Source of the DNA: Lentinus brumalis
Taxonomy: Eukaryota; Basidiomycota; Agaricomycetes; Polyporales; Polyporaceae
Assembly: GCA_001792895.1 (NCBI GenBank)
Contig: MARA01000042.1
Span: forward strand, 186,001-250,000
Direction of reading: 5' to 3'
DNA length: 64,000 nucleotides
The notes under the pieces were generated by a model that made no database searches, had not been told where the DNA came from, and saw only the letters and a program-made list of their open reading frames with translations. Every line of letters starts with the position of its first letter. The stretch's first letter is position 1. Both the position numbers and the translations under genes were made by a program. Below are positions 44,909-57,168 of the stretch, one piece after another.

Positions 44909-46872
44909 ATGTGGCTTCTCAGTACCGACCGCGCCGAGCTCCATTTCTGCGCGTCCCCTGAGGATGTCCCCGACGAGTACGCAGCCCTCTCTCATACCTG
45001 GAACAACAAGCCCGAACATGGACCACCGGAGCAGTCGTTCCAGGACGTCCAGAAGATCCAGGAGAGGTGCATCCAGGACGGCACGAATCCACGCGATCTC
45101 GTGTCCGAGAAGATCAGGCGGTGCTGCGAGCTCGCCGAGAAGCACGGCTACAAGTGGGTCTGGATCGACACCTGTTGTATCGACAAGACGAGCAGTGCCG
45201 AGCTCTCTGAGGCGATCAACTCCATGTACCGCTACTACGCCCTCGCAGCTATCTGTTACGGTTACTTGCGCGATGTCGACACTGTGTTCTTCTCACATGA
45301 GGACCTCAAGAAGCAGCGCGACTTGCCGCAGCCCTTCTCAGATCCGTCATACAGACAGCTATGGTCGAGCATCTGGTTTCAGCGAGGGTGGACGCTCCAG
45401 GAGCTCATCGCCCCGCGCTTCTTCGTCTTCGTCTCGCGTGCCTGGGAGGTGATAGGAACGAAAGCGGACCTCGCGGAGTTCCTAGAGACCAAGTTCCGCA
45501 TTCCCGCCGCCGTGCACCGGCTCCACGCCAGTCCTTCGGAGTTCAGCATTGCGCAGCGGATGTCGTGGTTCGGACTTCGGCAAACGATGCGGCCGGAGGA
45601 CGAGGCGTACTGCCTGCTCGGACTGTTTGAGATTAACATGCCACCGCTCTACGGCGAGGGCAGAAATGCGTTTCGACGACTGCAAGAGGAGATCATGAAG
45701 CAAACGGCGGATACGACCCTCTTCGCATGGCGAGGAGGCCTCACAGATTCTCCCGTGGAATGTCTCTTTGCTGCATCGCCTGCAGACTTCACAGAGATCC
45801 GGAAAAAGAACGAGATTGTATACACGCCTCCACGACGCACACAAGTACCGGCTGAAACTACCGGCAACGTGAGTGATTCGTTGTTCCCGGTTGTGTGTAG
45901 TTGCTCACGAGCGAACAGGACCCAGCCCTCGGAGTACGAGCGGATATGAATGAGATGACGTTCGCCGTCACTCCGACCGGAGTCCGTGCCAATATTCCCA
46001 TCTTCACGTGGAGAGGTGGACTACTTGGAGACTTGTACTGGTCATCAGGCGACGGTCGCCCTGTGTTCCTCCATCTTGAACCCGACCCTGACAGTGAAGT
46101 GAGCTCGTCTCCTCGCCCTTCCTACCGGGTCGGCGAACCTCGTCTGACAGGCGGTGAGGCGTACGACGACGCATGCCCGCCTGATGGACCCCCATCGTGG
46201 AAGGACGTCATCATACGCCATCGACCTCCGCTGCACCGAGCACCTGGGCAACTACCTGCTTCCGCCACGTTCAGATTGACCCCAGCTATCCCGATGCAGC
46301 TCACCTTCGACGCACCTGTCCGCTTTCCCGAAGCACGCATCTGGCAGTTTCTCATCCAGTCTGAATCCAACCGCTTTGAGATTCGCGGTGCCGGGCTTGA
46401 GTCTCCTTGGACGGCTGACTCCACCGAGCCAGTTGCGTACGTTTTCGTGGGCTTGCAGTACACGATCATCAGAATAGGGCGATGCCATCATGACAGGCCA
46501 CCCGGGGAGCAGCGCCGGTCTAAAGCCATATGGGCGACACTCAGCGTCGGATATGTTGGGGATAATGACATCGAGGTGGAGGCGGAGATCAGCAAGGTAT
46601 CAGCCGATACTCTGCACGACTGCTCACAGGATCACGTCTCCCAGTGGCCCGATCTCCGGAAGACGTTCACAATACCCTTCAAGAAGGAGGTGACCCTGTC
46701 GTTTACACCTTGCCCTCTCAATCCCAAACGGACACTCGTCCTGGAAGCCTCATGCCGCCTTGCTCCACTACAAGGTTCGTCTCAGCTACTAATTCTCATG
46801 GACCTCACTGAGCGGATAATCGCCGAATTTGCAGACTGCAGAGACCGATCCTCGAAGGAGGCCTGCGAGTGA
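44909..46872 (+). CDS. HET-domain protein 3 of the array
   Basis: Two exons (44909-45868, 45919-46872) give 637 residues. The start MWLLSTDRAEL is chosen because it matches all paralogues; an in-frame extension upstream lacks an ATG. The HET boxes are EYAALSHTWNN, WVWIDTCCIDKTSSAELSEAIN and RGWTLQELIAP. With gene 5 it shares a small insertion after ALSHTW (NNKPEHGPPEQSF, NNRPEDGPPEQSF), so these two are closest relatives. The C-terminal domain runs from FAVTPTGVRANIPI through VIIRHRPPLHRAPGQL to HDCSQDHVSQWPDLRKTF and CPLNPKRTLVLEAS. A 38-residue tail follows. No lesion seen. Confidence 0.92.
45278..45373 (+). other. Length-variable segment of HET gene 3
   Basis: Thirty-two codons, Lys/Asp/Ser-rich, between YGYLRDV and WFQRGWTL. 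Confidence 0.7.
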
Positions 46873-49730
46873 TTTAACTCACCGAGGGACACTTACTCGG
46901 TGTATCAAGTATCTGGACATGACCACACCGAGAAAGCTATCCTGCCAAAGCCTCCAACTACTTCGTCCTTCGCGCCTTCTCATGCGCGAGCCTGCGACTC
47001 CTCGATCCGACCCAGAACCCGGTCTATCAATGATCATCCTACTTCTTCTGGACCCGTCTGCGGTTTTCTTCTCAATCCTGCGACTCTTCGGAATTCCAAT
47101 TTCTCTCCTGCCCGACTACGCCCTCGTGGCTCGTTCATGACACCCGCGCGGACCGTGACTGCGGTACTTCTTCTCCGTGTCCTCAGCATCGTGACTTCAG
47201 CAAGTTCCGGTCATCACCATAGCACCTCCGAGTCACGCTCCTCGCACATCAGCTCTCAGACCCAACGAACGAGGTGTACCGCTCCCTCACATGTGGCCCC
47301 GCCGCTGATGACCACAGTCCGTCGCCCGAGTCCGCGGTGTCTGTACTCAACCCATGTATCCAGAGTGGAAGCATGCCTGTATCTTCCTGCCAGACTGCGG
47401 CTTCTCCGGGACCGATGTCGAGTTCCGATTCCGTCACGGAAGCCGGTCAGGGAAGCTGCAAGAAGGCTGTAGTCAGAAGGATTAAGACGCCATCTGCGGA
47501 CGACCGATACCAGGGGCTAGGGATGGGAAATCTCGAACGCAATTGCGGCGGCGCTGTGCCTCTGAGGAGTGGAGGGAGTCGCGTTGAACTTTCTGTTATT
47601 ACAACGAGGACACACTCATAGCGGCAGCGCGCGCCATCATGTACGCTTTGTGCTCCTGGACGGATGAGTCTCTCAGAATCAACGTAAGTATTGATCACTT
47701 ACAACGTACGTACCACAACCTGAATTTTGTCCATATCGCAAGAACACCCGGCTGCAGACATCATCACACTGCATCGTTCCGAAGCAAGCCGGTGCCGCCG
47801 GTGGCCGGGGATCTCTCTGTTCGGACTCTCCTCCGGTATGTTTACTTAAGAGGAGAGGAAGGTAAGTAGCCTCGAGGCGGGCTTGGTCAGCAGACGCTGA
47901 GCCCAGAGAGCGCGGGCGCAGGGAGAGGAACTTGAAGGGTTCATCAGGACGACGACTCTTCTATCTGCTGTACCTGTGCCGTACTCTGAGACCTCGACTC
48001 CAGCGGGACGTCCGCCGAATCTCGAGCAACGACACGGGGATGGTACGCCACGGGTTTCCGCCCCGAGCACGCTCCTTAATCCGTGGCACAACCATTGCGT
48101 CCCGCCCTCGGTCGTGCGCCCTCCGCTCCCGTCTGCAACCCCATCGGCACAAACGCGGGCACCGCGGTGGATACGAGCTCAAGAGCTACGCATCTGGTGG
48201 CGGAAGACGGGCTCAAAGCTGGGTGACTGCGCACGCCGGTCGTCGCATCCTCCTCTCACCTGTAACCTCGCACTCGCACTCGTCTCACCTGGATCCTCTG
48301 TTGCTTTGCGAGGAGCGCGAGGCAAGGCAGAGTCTGCAGAGCAAGCACAGATTGGGATCGGTATTGTGCTGAATAGCACCAGGAGGTACACCGCTCCTCC
48401 TCAGTAGGAAGGCGGGGGCGGTGTGATCGTGTGCGACACTCTCAGGTGACTACAGGTGCGTCGATGGACACTCCCATATCCAAAGCATGGCACTGACCTA
48501 CAAAATCGATTGCTAGCTGCCTTCTTGGACACGTCCTCACAGCTCGAGCCCTGCTGTCTGTCCCGAGCCGACGTACAAGAGACGCCGTCGAAGACACGCA
48601 GTCGCTCGCTCATCCCAACCGTGCTCGAGCTCGTCAGGTGGTCCGCCGTGCAGCACCTCTCGCCGTCAACCCGGATTGCGCTCGAACTCGCCAGGTGGGG
48701 GCTCCGCTTGAGAACACCCCTTGCTCCTACTCCCCTACCGTGTTCTCGGTATCCGTCTACCTCATCACGCCCTGACGCCACCCCAGTTCACCAAGGAACC
48801 ACACCAGTATTCTTGATTACGGCCGTTCGCCTCTGACGCCTCCCCTTCCGACATGACTCCTCGCCAGCTAGGGCGCAACTGTGATTGTCTCGTCAGAGGT
48901 CATGTCCCCTACTGTCTTGCCGGCTGGTTCATGCTCTCGCGTTCCGTCCCACGCCTTTGCTCTCCCTGTCTCGGCAGAGCAGGTGGCGGTGGACTTGACT
49001 CTCCCCGTCTGAGGCTGGTCCACGAGAAGCGGGCGACGCGCGAGAGGAGGATTCCTACGCAGGCGCAGAGGGCTCCGTGTACTCGGAGGATCCGGAGGAC
49101 GCGAGGCCGGCGGTACTGAGACTCTCTCCTTTGCACTCTTCTGCATGTCGAGCAACCCGGGATCACGCCCTTCTGCCAAGACATTTTTACGATACATGAC
49201 TCGCCGCAGGCCTTCGGACTTTCGCAGTATACATTGTCTCCCCTAGGCAGCCCACGATCCGAGTTGGTGGGCTATGTAGTCGGCGGTATCGGTGGTCCGT
49301 GCGGCGCACTGCCACACCTGAGCGCCAGCACCGAGTCCTGCTTCTGTTCTCCCACTTGCACCGCTGGCCTTGCTGCGCTCGTACAGGGAACTGATGACAG
49401 TCTAGTCTATAAGTACTCCCACATATGACGTTTACTTTGCGTTCACTCAGGACTGCCGCCACCCTTGCTCACGACGACATCATTCGTTCCCTCCAATCAC
49501 TCTTGCTCTTGACGTTGCCCCGCCCGTAATCACTTGTCCGAGTTGCCACAAGCCGACTCTACCCGCCGCACATCAATCCCTCAGTCGTCCGAAGTGGTCA
49601 CGCCTCTTGCATTGCAGGAACATCAATCCGCTCGATCACTGGTGCGTTGTTTCGTATCTTACATAGGCTGCCAGGTTGCGCAATTCCCACTGATGCCCCC
49701 GCTCTATGCCATCTAGTTGCAACGCGTTTC
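46873..49730. other. 2.9-kb spacer after HET gene 3 with decayed repeated sequence
   Basis: No intact gene was found. Part of it near 47340-47470 resembles the spacer after HET gene 5 near 59390-59480 (shared GA(C/T)GTCGAGTTCCGA(C/T)TCCGTC). The stretch near 47990-48180 resembles 61400-61560, and more weakly 54090-54200 (CCGAATCTCGAGCAACG, CCCGCCCTCGGTCGTGCGCCCTCC). These are remnants of a repeated unit; what it once encoded is unclear. Confidence 0.6.
49535..49570 (+). promoter_or_regulatory. Upstream block shared by HET genes 4 and 3
   Basis: TTGTCCGAGTTGCCACAAGC and following bases match the block at 44731-44766, at similar distance from the start codon. The basis for calling it regulatory is position alone. 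Confidence 0.4.
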
Positions 49731-51649
49731 ATGTGGCTCCTCAGCACTGACCGTGCAGAGCTCTACTCCTTCGGGTCCCCCGAGAACGTCCCGGGTGGCT
49801 ACGCCATCCTCTCGCATGTTTGGGATAAGGAGGAGCAGTCGTATCAGGACGTCCGGCGAATTCAGGAGAGCTGCGCAAAACACGGCACGAACCCCCGTGA
49901 ATTCGTATGCGAGAAGATCCGGAGGTGCTGCGAGCTTGCGGAGAGGCATGGCTTCGCGTGGGTCTGGATCGACACCTGCTGCATCGACAAGACGAGCAGC
50001 GCCGAGCTCTCCGAGGCGATCAACTCCATGTTTCGCTACTACGCCCTCTCCCGCATCTGCTATGGATACCTCCGCGACGTCCCAAACTCCTCTTGTTACA
50101 TCGACGCTCCTGAGGCATTTGTCCGGAGCGTCTGGTTCATGAGAGGGTGGACGCTGCAGGAGCTCATTGCTCCTCGTTTCTTCCTCTTCCTTTCGCAGTC
50201 CTGGAGCATCCTTGGGTCGAAGGCGGACTTCGCCGAGGTGATTGAAGCGTGGATCTACATCCCTGCAACCCTGCTACGGTTTCACAACGCTCACACGGAG
50301 TTCAGCATCGCCCAGCGGATGTCTTGGTTTGGTCGCCGGGAGACGACGCGGCTGGAGGACGAGGCATACTGCCTCCTGGGACTGTTTGACATACACATGT
50401 CACCCCTGTACGGCGAGGGGATGAATGCATTCCGCAGACTGCAGGAGGAGATCATGAAGCAGTCGACCGATACGACGCTCTTCGGATGGCCCGGTTCCGG
50501 TTCCAGCTTCTGGCATCTTGAAGAAGAGTCTTGTCTCCTTGCGCCGTCTCCCTCAGCATTTTCAATCTTCCAAAGTCATCGTCGGTACCTCTACGTGCCT
50601 CAACGCATATATTGGTTAGACCGCGTTACGGACAATGTGAGTTGCTAACGGCAAGTGGTGCTAATGCGTTGTCGCTGACTCATGAACAGAATTCTGCGCT
50701 CGAGCCTCGAGGTCGAGGTCTCAGTGACATTACCTTCTCTGTGACGCCCCATGGAATTCTGGCTCATATTCCCATAATTGTGGCTGACAGTGGAACATAT
50801 GCTGACCTGTACTGGTATGCGGATCGAGCATGGCACTTAGACGGGCCCGTTCTGCTCCGTCTCAAAGCAGACCCTGACGGTCAAGACCACTCAACTCGCC
50901 GCCCTCTCTACTGTGTCGATGCAGAGCTCGGTCTCCGCATCAAGACCCTGAATTGGTCTAGGAGCCCAGCCGGGGAATATGTAATTGACGGACAGACAGG
51001 GCTGCGCGCATTGTGGCAGGAAGTCCTCATCAGACATCGACCTCGTCCGCATGCTTTCCGTCAAGACGGGGCGCTGTCCGGTTCTCGTCCATACTACATT
51101 CCGCCAATACCGGTGCAGTTGGCCTTCGACGCACCTTTCCGCTTCGAGGAACCTCAAATTCGCAAGTTCATGCGGCAGTCCCTTGGGTGGTGCGGCCGCC
51201 TGGAGATCTACAATGCGGACTTCCACTATCCCCAGATAGTCGACTCTCCCGACTGTCCCCCGACAGCGTATGTTTTTCGTGGTCGGTCTGCGGTTGCGTA
51301 TGTTATCAAGGTCGGACAATGCCAACAGGAAAGGCTGTCTGGACTTCAACCGCAGTCCGCACCTGTATGGGCCACGGTTCAGACATACGACCTTCCTGGA
51401 GACTTCGCGTTGTCCGAGCAGGCACTGCACGACTGCGTCACGGATCACGTCTCGCTATGGCCGGATCTCGGCCGGAAGACGTTCGTCGTGGGCCCTAATG
51501 GCAACGCCGTGACCCTATGCTTCTCGCCCTGTCCTGTCAACCCCAGACGGACGCTCGTCTTGAACGCCACATATCTGCATCAGAGCCACGGCGGCCTCAT
51601 TCAGCTACCACCACAAGGAACATCGTTCCAACTTGAAGACACGAGCTGA
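49731..51649 (+). CDS. HET-domain protein 4 of the array
   Basis: Two exons (49731-50636, 50690-51649) give 621 residues. The HET boxes are GYAILSHVW, WVWIDTCCIDKTSSAELSEAIN and RGWTLQELIAP. The variable segment is short (17 codons), as in gene 1, and both share FDIHM(P/S)PLY and TTRLEDEAYC, so genes 1 and 4 form one subgroup. The C-terminal domain shows SVTPHGILAHIPI, VLIRHRPRPHAF, LHDCVTDHVSLWPDLGRKTF and CPVNPRRTLVLNAT. A tail of about 25 residues, His/Gln/Pro-rich, ends at TGA 51647-51649. No lesion seen. Confidence 0.92.
50082..50132 (+). other. Length-variable segment of HET gene 4
   Basis: Seventeen codons between YGYLRDV and WFMRGWTL, the shortest in the array. Confidence 0.7.
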
Positions 51650-52599
51650 TCATCCGGACGCCCAACCCGCTTGCGTATGCTCTTGAAGGTCTTTCCTGCT
51701 GCTGCCCGCAGCCCACACTCCGCAGGGAACGCGACGGGTCCACGATATATTGGGCAGTCGCGGACATCGTCCATACGCGTGGCTAGTGATCCCCTATGTC
51801 GTCTTGGTCGTGCCTCGTCAGGGTAGAGCTCCCTCGGGGGTTGGCGATCGACGAGAACGCGACCCAGACATGCTCTCTGCGCTCTTCCGGCCTGAAACCT
51901 GCAGATGATGCGCGGCGACTGCGCCCTTAGTGTCGCTCAGTTCGAGCGCGAGCCCGGACGACACCCGCAAGTCGCCGCAAGCGCATTGCTGGTTGCCCAC
52001 CGAAGGCCGTATTGCCGCACCCCAGCGTGCTGCTCACACCTGTGTACCCCGACTGGTACAACACTCCATCGCCTTCTCCTGCTCTGCGCTCTGCGGAGGG
52101 CTCTTCCTCCACTCGTCCACCTTGCGTTACGTCCCGGGAGCGCTGGTCGAGCGCACTCAGATATACATCAAGGACACGAAGCAACTTCTCATTGCCCGAG
52201 GGTCGACGATCCGCATCTTCCTGGTTTGACACGGTGTACCATGATGGACAATGTCGTCCATCCTCAGATCCAAGCAAGAATGCAGGAAGTGCGGCAGGAG
52301 GCTCGGGGACGCAGCACGCTGAGATGCGTTAGGTGGACAGGGGATGGTCGGAGTACGAGCGAGGACGCCGGAGATCTCGGAGGGAGAGGAATTGGAAGTC
52401 GCAGGTCGGCTGAGAGAGGGGCTCTTAGACTGCACAGCACAGGCTGATTGGAGACACTGCTCCGTGAAGAAATCATGGTCATCGTACTCTCCAGTGGTAC
52501 GACTCTGCCTGCTTCGCATTCCTTTCAATCAGTCTCAGTATCACTCCATGTACGAAAGTGCAGACATCCAGTCGTTGCTTCGGCTCACTCAGAAGCGTC

Positions 52600-53871
52600 T
52601 TACTTACTTTTCTGTCTAGACATGATTACGCCGAGAATCCTATCCCGCCTTAGCATCGACCTAATTATTTCCGCCCCTGCTTGCCCCATCCTGCTACTCC
52701 TGCAAGTCGATGTTCCGACCAAGAATCCGACCGGTTCTCCGTGCAGCGCGTTTACGTCAGTGTTCTGCGCGCCAGTGTCTAAGTGGCTCTGCGACTCACG
52801 GAGCGAGAGACTGAGAGGTCCGTGTCGCCTCGTCTTCGGCCGCGTATCAGGTGTCTGTGGGTCTCCCGACGGAAGTGCGCTCAAGGCTTTCGTCCATCCG
52901 AAGGCTTGTGTGAAGACGATCGGCACCCGACTGTCCAACGATGGTGAGACCTTCCCGTGTACGTAGAGCAGGCCTGCGTATTGAGCTCTGCAGCACTCTG
53001 GAGGATATGGCACCGCGCAAGACGGCGAATGTACGTGTATCAATACGGTCTTCAGGGCAGGAATCGTATGCATATCCAGAAATCTCGCCGTAACACGTCT
53101 CCGCGCTGCCGAGACACGTCTTCGCGGGAGTCTGAGAGCGTACCGCGTTGTCTGGGTGCCAGCATCCCGAACGTCGCACGCCAACGCTGTCCGGACGAGC
53201 GAGCGTGGCGCGAAGCCAGCATGAGACTTGTGGTGCTGAGGCGTCGCGCGACGAACACAACAAGGTAGTGTAGCATGCGGCTCAGCAGCGTGTAGTCGAA
53301 GAGAGAACGAATAAAACATACCAAGGCGACTTGCAGCCCTGTAGACGTTCCTGCAGGTATCGTCCGCCGAGGACCCGAGCGCGATGCCATACCTGATGAC
53401 GGACTCCGGGTGGGCACCAAGCAGATGGGGCAGCACATACAGCGTAGTGTGTGCATGCGAGGGGCGGCCAGCGAATTGGGGTCCATGTTTCGAGACTCCT
53501 ACTATAGAAGCTTGGGGAATCCTTTCATTGAGGAGCTGCAGCGCTGCATGGCAGAACGCAACCGCGGCTGGCGCGCCACGAGCAGAGAGGGTTGAGAAGC
53601 CCCGCCGGCACCGAGTGTAGCGCATCGCGATCGGACGCACTTGAGCGATGGGGGAAGCCAAGCGAATGAAGCCGCGGAGACGACATACCTGAACCTCTAT
53701 GCAGACGAGGTAAAGGACATCGACAGAGTGTCGCAGTGCTCGTGAGGATGCGCCAGTACATCTCCAGACCACCGACCTCCAGTCGCAGACCACCATAAGC
53801 AATGTGCGACGAGTCCGAGGCTGACTTGCGCCTTCAAACCGGCTTTCAGAGGAGAGCACGAGGGAGAGCAC
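52600..53871 (-). CDS. Unrecognised 423-codon ORF in the HET spacer
   Basis: A long open frame on the strand opposite the HET genes. The part from about 53300 to 53530 looks protein-like (LYVLPHLLGAHPESVIRYG; DDTCRNVYRAASRLG), while much of the remainder is Arg/Ser-rich and reads like chance. A decayed counterpart of that part lies at about 60780-60960 on the same strand, with the frame lost. This may be one exon of a real gene or of a pseudogene carried in the duplicated unit. No function can be given. Confidence 0.25.
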   Translation of the reverse strand: MLSLVLSSESRFEGASQPRTRRTLLMVVCDWRSVVWRCTGASSRALRHSVDVLYLVCIEVQVCRLRGFIRLASPIAQVRPIAMRYTRCRRGFSTLSARGAPAAVAFCHAALQLLNERIPQASIVGVSKHGPQFAGRPSHAHTTLYVLPHLLGAHPESVIRYGIALGSSADDTCRNVYRAASRLGMFYSFSLRLHAAEPHATLPCCVRRATPQHHKSHAGFAPRSLVRTALACDVRDAGTQTTRYALRLPRRRVSAARRRVTARFLDMHTIPALKTVLIHVHSPSCAVPYPPECCRAQYAGLLYVHGKVSPSLDSRVPIVFTQAFGWTKALSALPSGDPQTPDTRPKTRRHGPLSLSLRESQSHLDTGAQNTDVNALHGEPVGFLVGTSTCRSSRMGQAGAEIIRSMLRRDRILGVIMSRQKSK

Positions 53872-56410
53872 GAGGAGGTCGGAACTGAGTGCAGGAGCGA
53901 AAAAGCGAGCGAGCTACGAGCGAGACAGGCAGAGGAAAAGCGAGAAATAGGCGTCGGAAAACAACCGTGGACCGTCCTCTGCGCCGCCATCGACTCTCTC
54001 CTCGTCCCCGACGACGACGACGAGGATGATGACGGCGGCGGCGAGAGTCCACTTTGTACGCGGCGCGCAGCCGCTCTGCGCACGAGCGCCTGCTCCTCCA
54101 TGCGCACGACCACGACCACGCCCTCGCCCATGCGCTCTCCCTCTCCCCAAATTCCTCGGCGACATTTTCTAGCTGCCTGGCCATCTCGTCGCGTCCTCAT
54201 CTCATTACACTCGTCGCGCCTGCACTCGTCTCGCCTGGGAGCGTCGCCTCGGACCCTCTGAAATTGTCTAGTCTTTGGTTGACTCTCGCGCAGACTGTGC
54301 CTTGTCTCGCGGAGCGTAGGCATAGAGACCGGATCGGCGACAGGTGAGGCGATGACTGCGTCCGAACGTGTGGTTTACTCGACGTTCCCTTGTTCCTCAT
54401 TCATCGACGGCCACTCCCAACAACGGCCGTACGCTGCATCTACTTCACTTCAAATCTGCTCTGAGGAAGATCTGGGACGAGTTGCGCGAGTGAAGGCTTA
54501 CATGTGTGTATATCGGATGGCGTCTCCGACGGTACGTGTCGTTCGTGCTTGAGGGAGTCGTTCTATCAATCGTTTCTCCATCCTCATGCCTCTCTCCAAG
54601 ATCATGAAGTGCTCGATGCGACGTCGCCCTGTGCTCGCCTCGCTATGGCAGATGACGCACGCAGCGTAGTCTGTGAATATATCTTTTTATCTCCGTCATG
54701 TTAGCAGCGAGCTAGAGACCATCGAGTGCCGAGACCGCGCACATTAGGCTCATCAAAATACGCCCTCCTGACATTCTATCCGCTCACCAAGCCTCTCTCC
54801 CGCCGTCTTCACCATCATCGTCGTACCGAGCGACTTCCGCGGGCCTCAGAGATAACCAGGTGTGAATTTACCATCTCTACCGGCCTACCACATGCTCAGG
54901 TTGACCCACGTCTTCAGAATACAGCATCGCTTTCGAATGCGGGCCGCGCTATTGGTGAGGCCTAGCTCTTGAGCTTGAGGTCTCCGCACGCGGAATACGA
55001 AGCTATGGCTATAATTGCATGCCGCGAGAACTGCGCGAACCAAGGTCAGCACAATTTTCGGGACGCACGGGCTTGCACGCGGTACCCCGCACCCTTGTCC
55101 AGACCTCGGGCAACGGTCTCGCCTTGGACCCTCAGCTGCAGGGTTATTCGGACATCTTCGACAAGTCGCGTTCAAGTACTTTCCGTGCCGCGAACACGGG
55201 CGGGGCGTCGCAGGCTCCGGAGAACACTCGACATCTCAGCAGGGACGGACGGTCGTACAAAGTATGTTGAGTCGTGGTATATCCACAGTATGCTGACACT
55301 GATACCGTATATGCATCGGCGCAGGCCGGGCGTGCTCTCTGACGTCAGCAACACAGCGGCCTATACAAGCTCGTGCGGTGTCGACGCGCCTTCGTGAGAC
55401 GTCGGCACAACATACAGAAACTCACCTGGACGCACTGTGACTCACGCCACGGCCCTACGTCTCGCATCCGCGTCGCCATCTTGCTGCTCCTCGTCCTAAG
55501 TGGCGCGCTGCAGCTCGAGTCATAAGTCCTTTCGCTCAACAACTGCTACCCCGACGGCGCGTCTGCAATGTGGACGCCAATGGCTAGATGGGAGCAGCAA
55601 CTGTCCGACGAAGAGACTGCTCATTGCTCATTGCGACGCGTACATGGACGGGTGATGACCTGGTGAGTAGGGAAATTACATCCTCCGGATGGCCGACTAC
55701 TGATCCCTTCTCGTGCCCTTGTAAAATGCCAGCCGACATCTCTACTACCCGGACCCGCTTTAGGGCGATAGCGATAGCTGCCGTAATCCCGAAACCCCGC
55801 CTGGGACATTGCTCGCACTGCCGGGTCGACTCGGGACGAGTACGGGTCACATTCTCTGTTTGGAGGAGTCGATCTTCATCCCATGCATCTAATTGGCTTC
55901 CCGATTTTTGCGGCTGACAATATCACTCGCGGTGCAGTCCGTTTATTGAGATCATGGGGGACGTACCTCGCTGACCCTGCACCTCTTCCCGCAGTCATTG
56001 CCGTCTTTGCCACTCTGAACCCGGCCCGGGTGTTGCGATGATGTTCAGGTCGAACATCTGAAGTGCTTCGATGAGCTCAACACCGCTCTCCTGCGTGCAT
56101 CCGCCAAATACAACTCGGAGCTCTTCTGGCAAGCCGGTATCAACGACTCTCAGCCACTCTGCACCGCGTCTACGCGCGAGTGCCATCGTGGCGGAAGCAT
56201 GCGTGGAGCGGTGTCTGGATCATCGCGTGTCGCGCGTCTCTCACAGTGCACGGCGCTGCAGGAATGCGAGTCAGACTCCGGTCATGAGACTTCAAGTGAG
56301 TGCTCATAGATCGTTCGTCTGGACGCGGTATGCTCATGTCCGCAGGATGCACGACCGACCCGCTGCCCTGCCTCGGACGTGCGTCCCTCCAACACACCGC
56401 CGCGTTATCA
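53300..56410 (+). repeat. Segmental duplication, copy 1
   Basis: Collinear, clearly similar sequence recurs at 60700-64000. Matching blocks include 54554-54660 with 61896-62010, 54955-55260 with 62300-62598, 55588-55770 with 62945-63100, and 56130-56410 with 63690-64000. Small indels are scattered throughout, as in old non-coding or decayed copies. Borders are approximate. Confidence 0.8.
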
Positions 56411-57168
56411 CCCCGTGGGGCGTGGCGCAGACTGCAACATGTCCACCGGTATACGTCTGCTCTGCCATTATGTGCAAAATTATGCTGATCGCCGAATGTC
56501 TTGTGCAAGTGCGTCACGTACTGTCAACTGTCCCTCCGAGGGCATCGATGCATTTTGGTCCGGTCGTCTTGGTGGTATGTGTAACTGGACTGCGCTAAAT
56601 GAATCTCCTTTTCCCTCATCACAACCTCCCCCTCGAGTGGCCGTGCAACATTTCATGTCTATTCCCTCCTCTGTCGAATATATGGGGATTCCGGGACGGC
56701 CAGTAGCGCCTAGCATCGGATTATCATCTGCTGGACTTTGTCTGACAGTAACCCGGAAGACTACGTGCAGCGCCATGCTATGCTGAGGCCATGCTGTACC
56801 TGCATTGTCTCGCACGACGTCGACCCCTACCCTCGCCTTCCTTCGTCTTCCCTCTCTGCGCCTCTCTACGACTCTACCCCACGAACAAGGAACCTCCATC
56901 GCATCCCCACAACCGTCTTCACCCTTGAGTCCCGTTCACCATCGTTGTTCCGTTTGCTCGCTCAGTCGACTCCGCACACCGGAGTAATTTCGACCACTCT
57001 CGTGCCAGACCTCGTCCTCTGATCCTTCCACTTCCATCGTCTCTCAACCGTGACCATCGAGCCGGTCCTCGACCTTGATCCCGTGTTTCAACCTCTTCTG
57101 AGGTCCGTCAATTCACTGGGGTTTTGCCCGATGTACCGTTCCATGACCATCATGTACAGGTCCTTCCC

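Larger units (their letters stand above)
51650..57168. other. 5.5-kb spacer after HET gene 4, rich in decayed gene-like sequence
   Basis: No intact gene with a known domain was found. The minus strand at 52600-53871 is open for 423 codons (separate entry). The plus strand from about 53.9 to 56.4 kb contains intron-like pieces whose GT and AG ends are kept in the second copy at 61.2-64.0 kb. An example is GTGAGTGCTC...CCGCAG near 56294-56345. A GAC-type microsatellite lies at 54003-54046. Confidence 0.6.
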
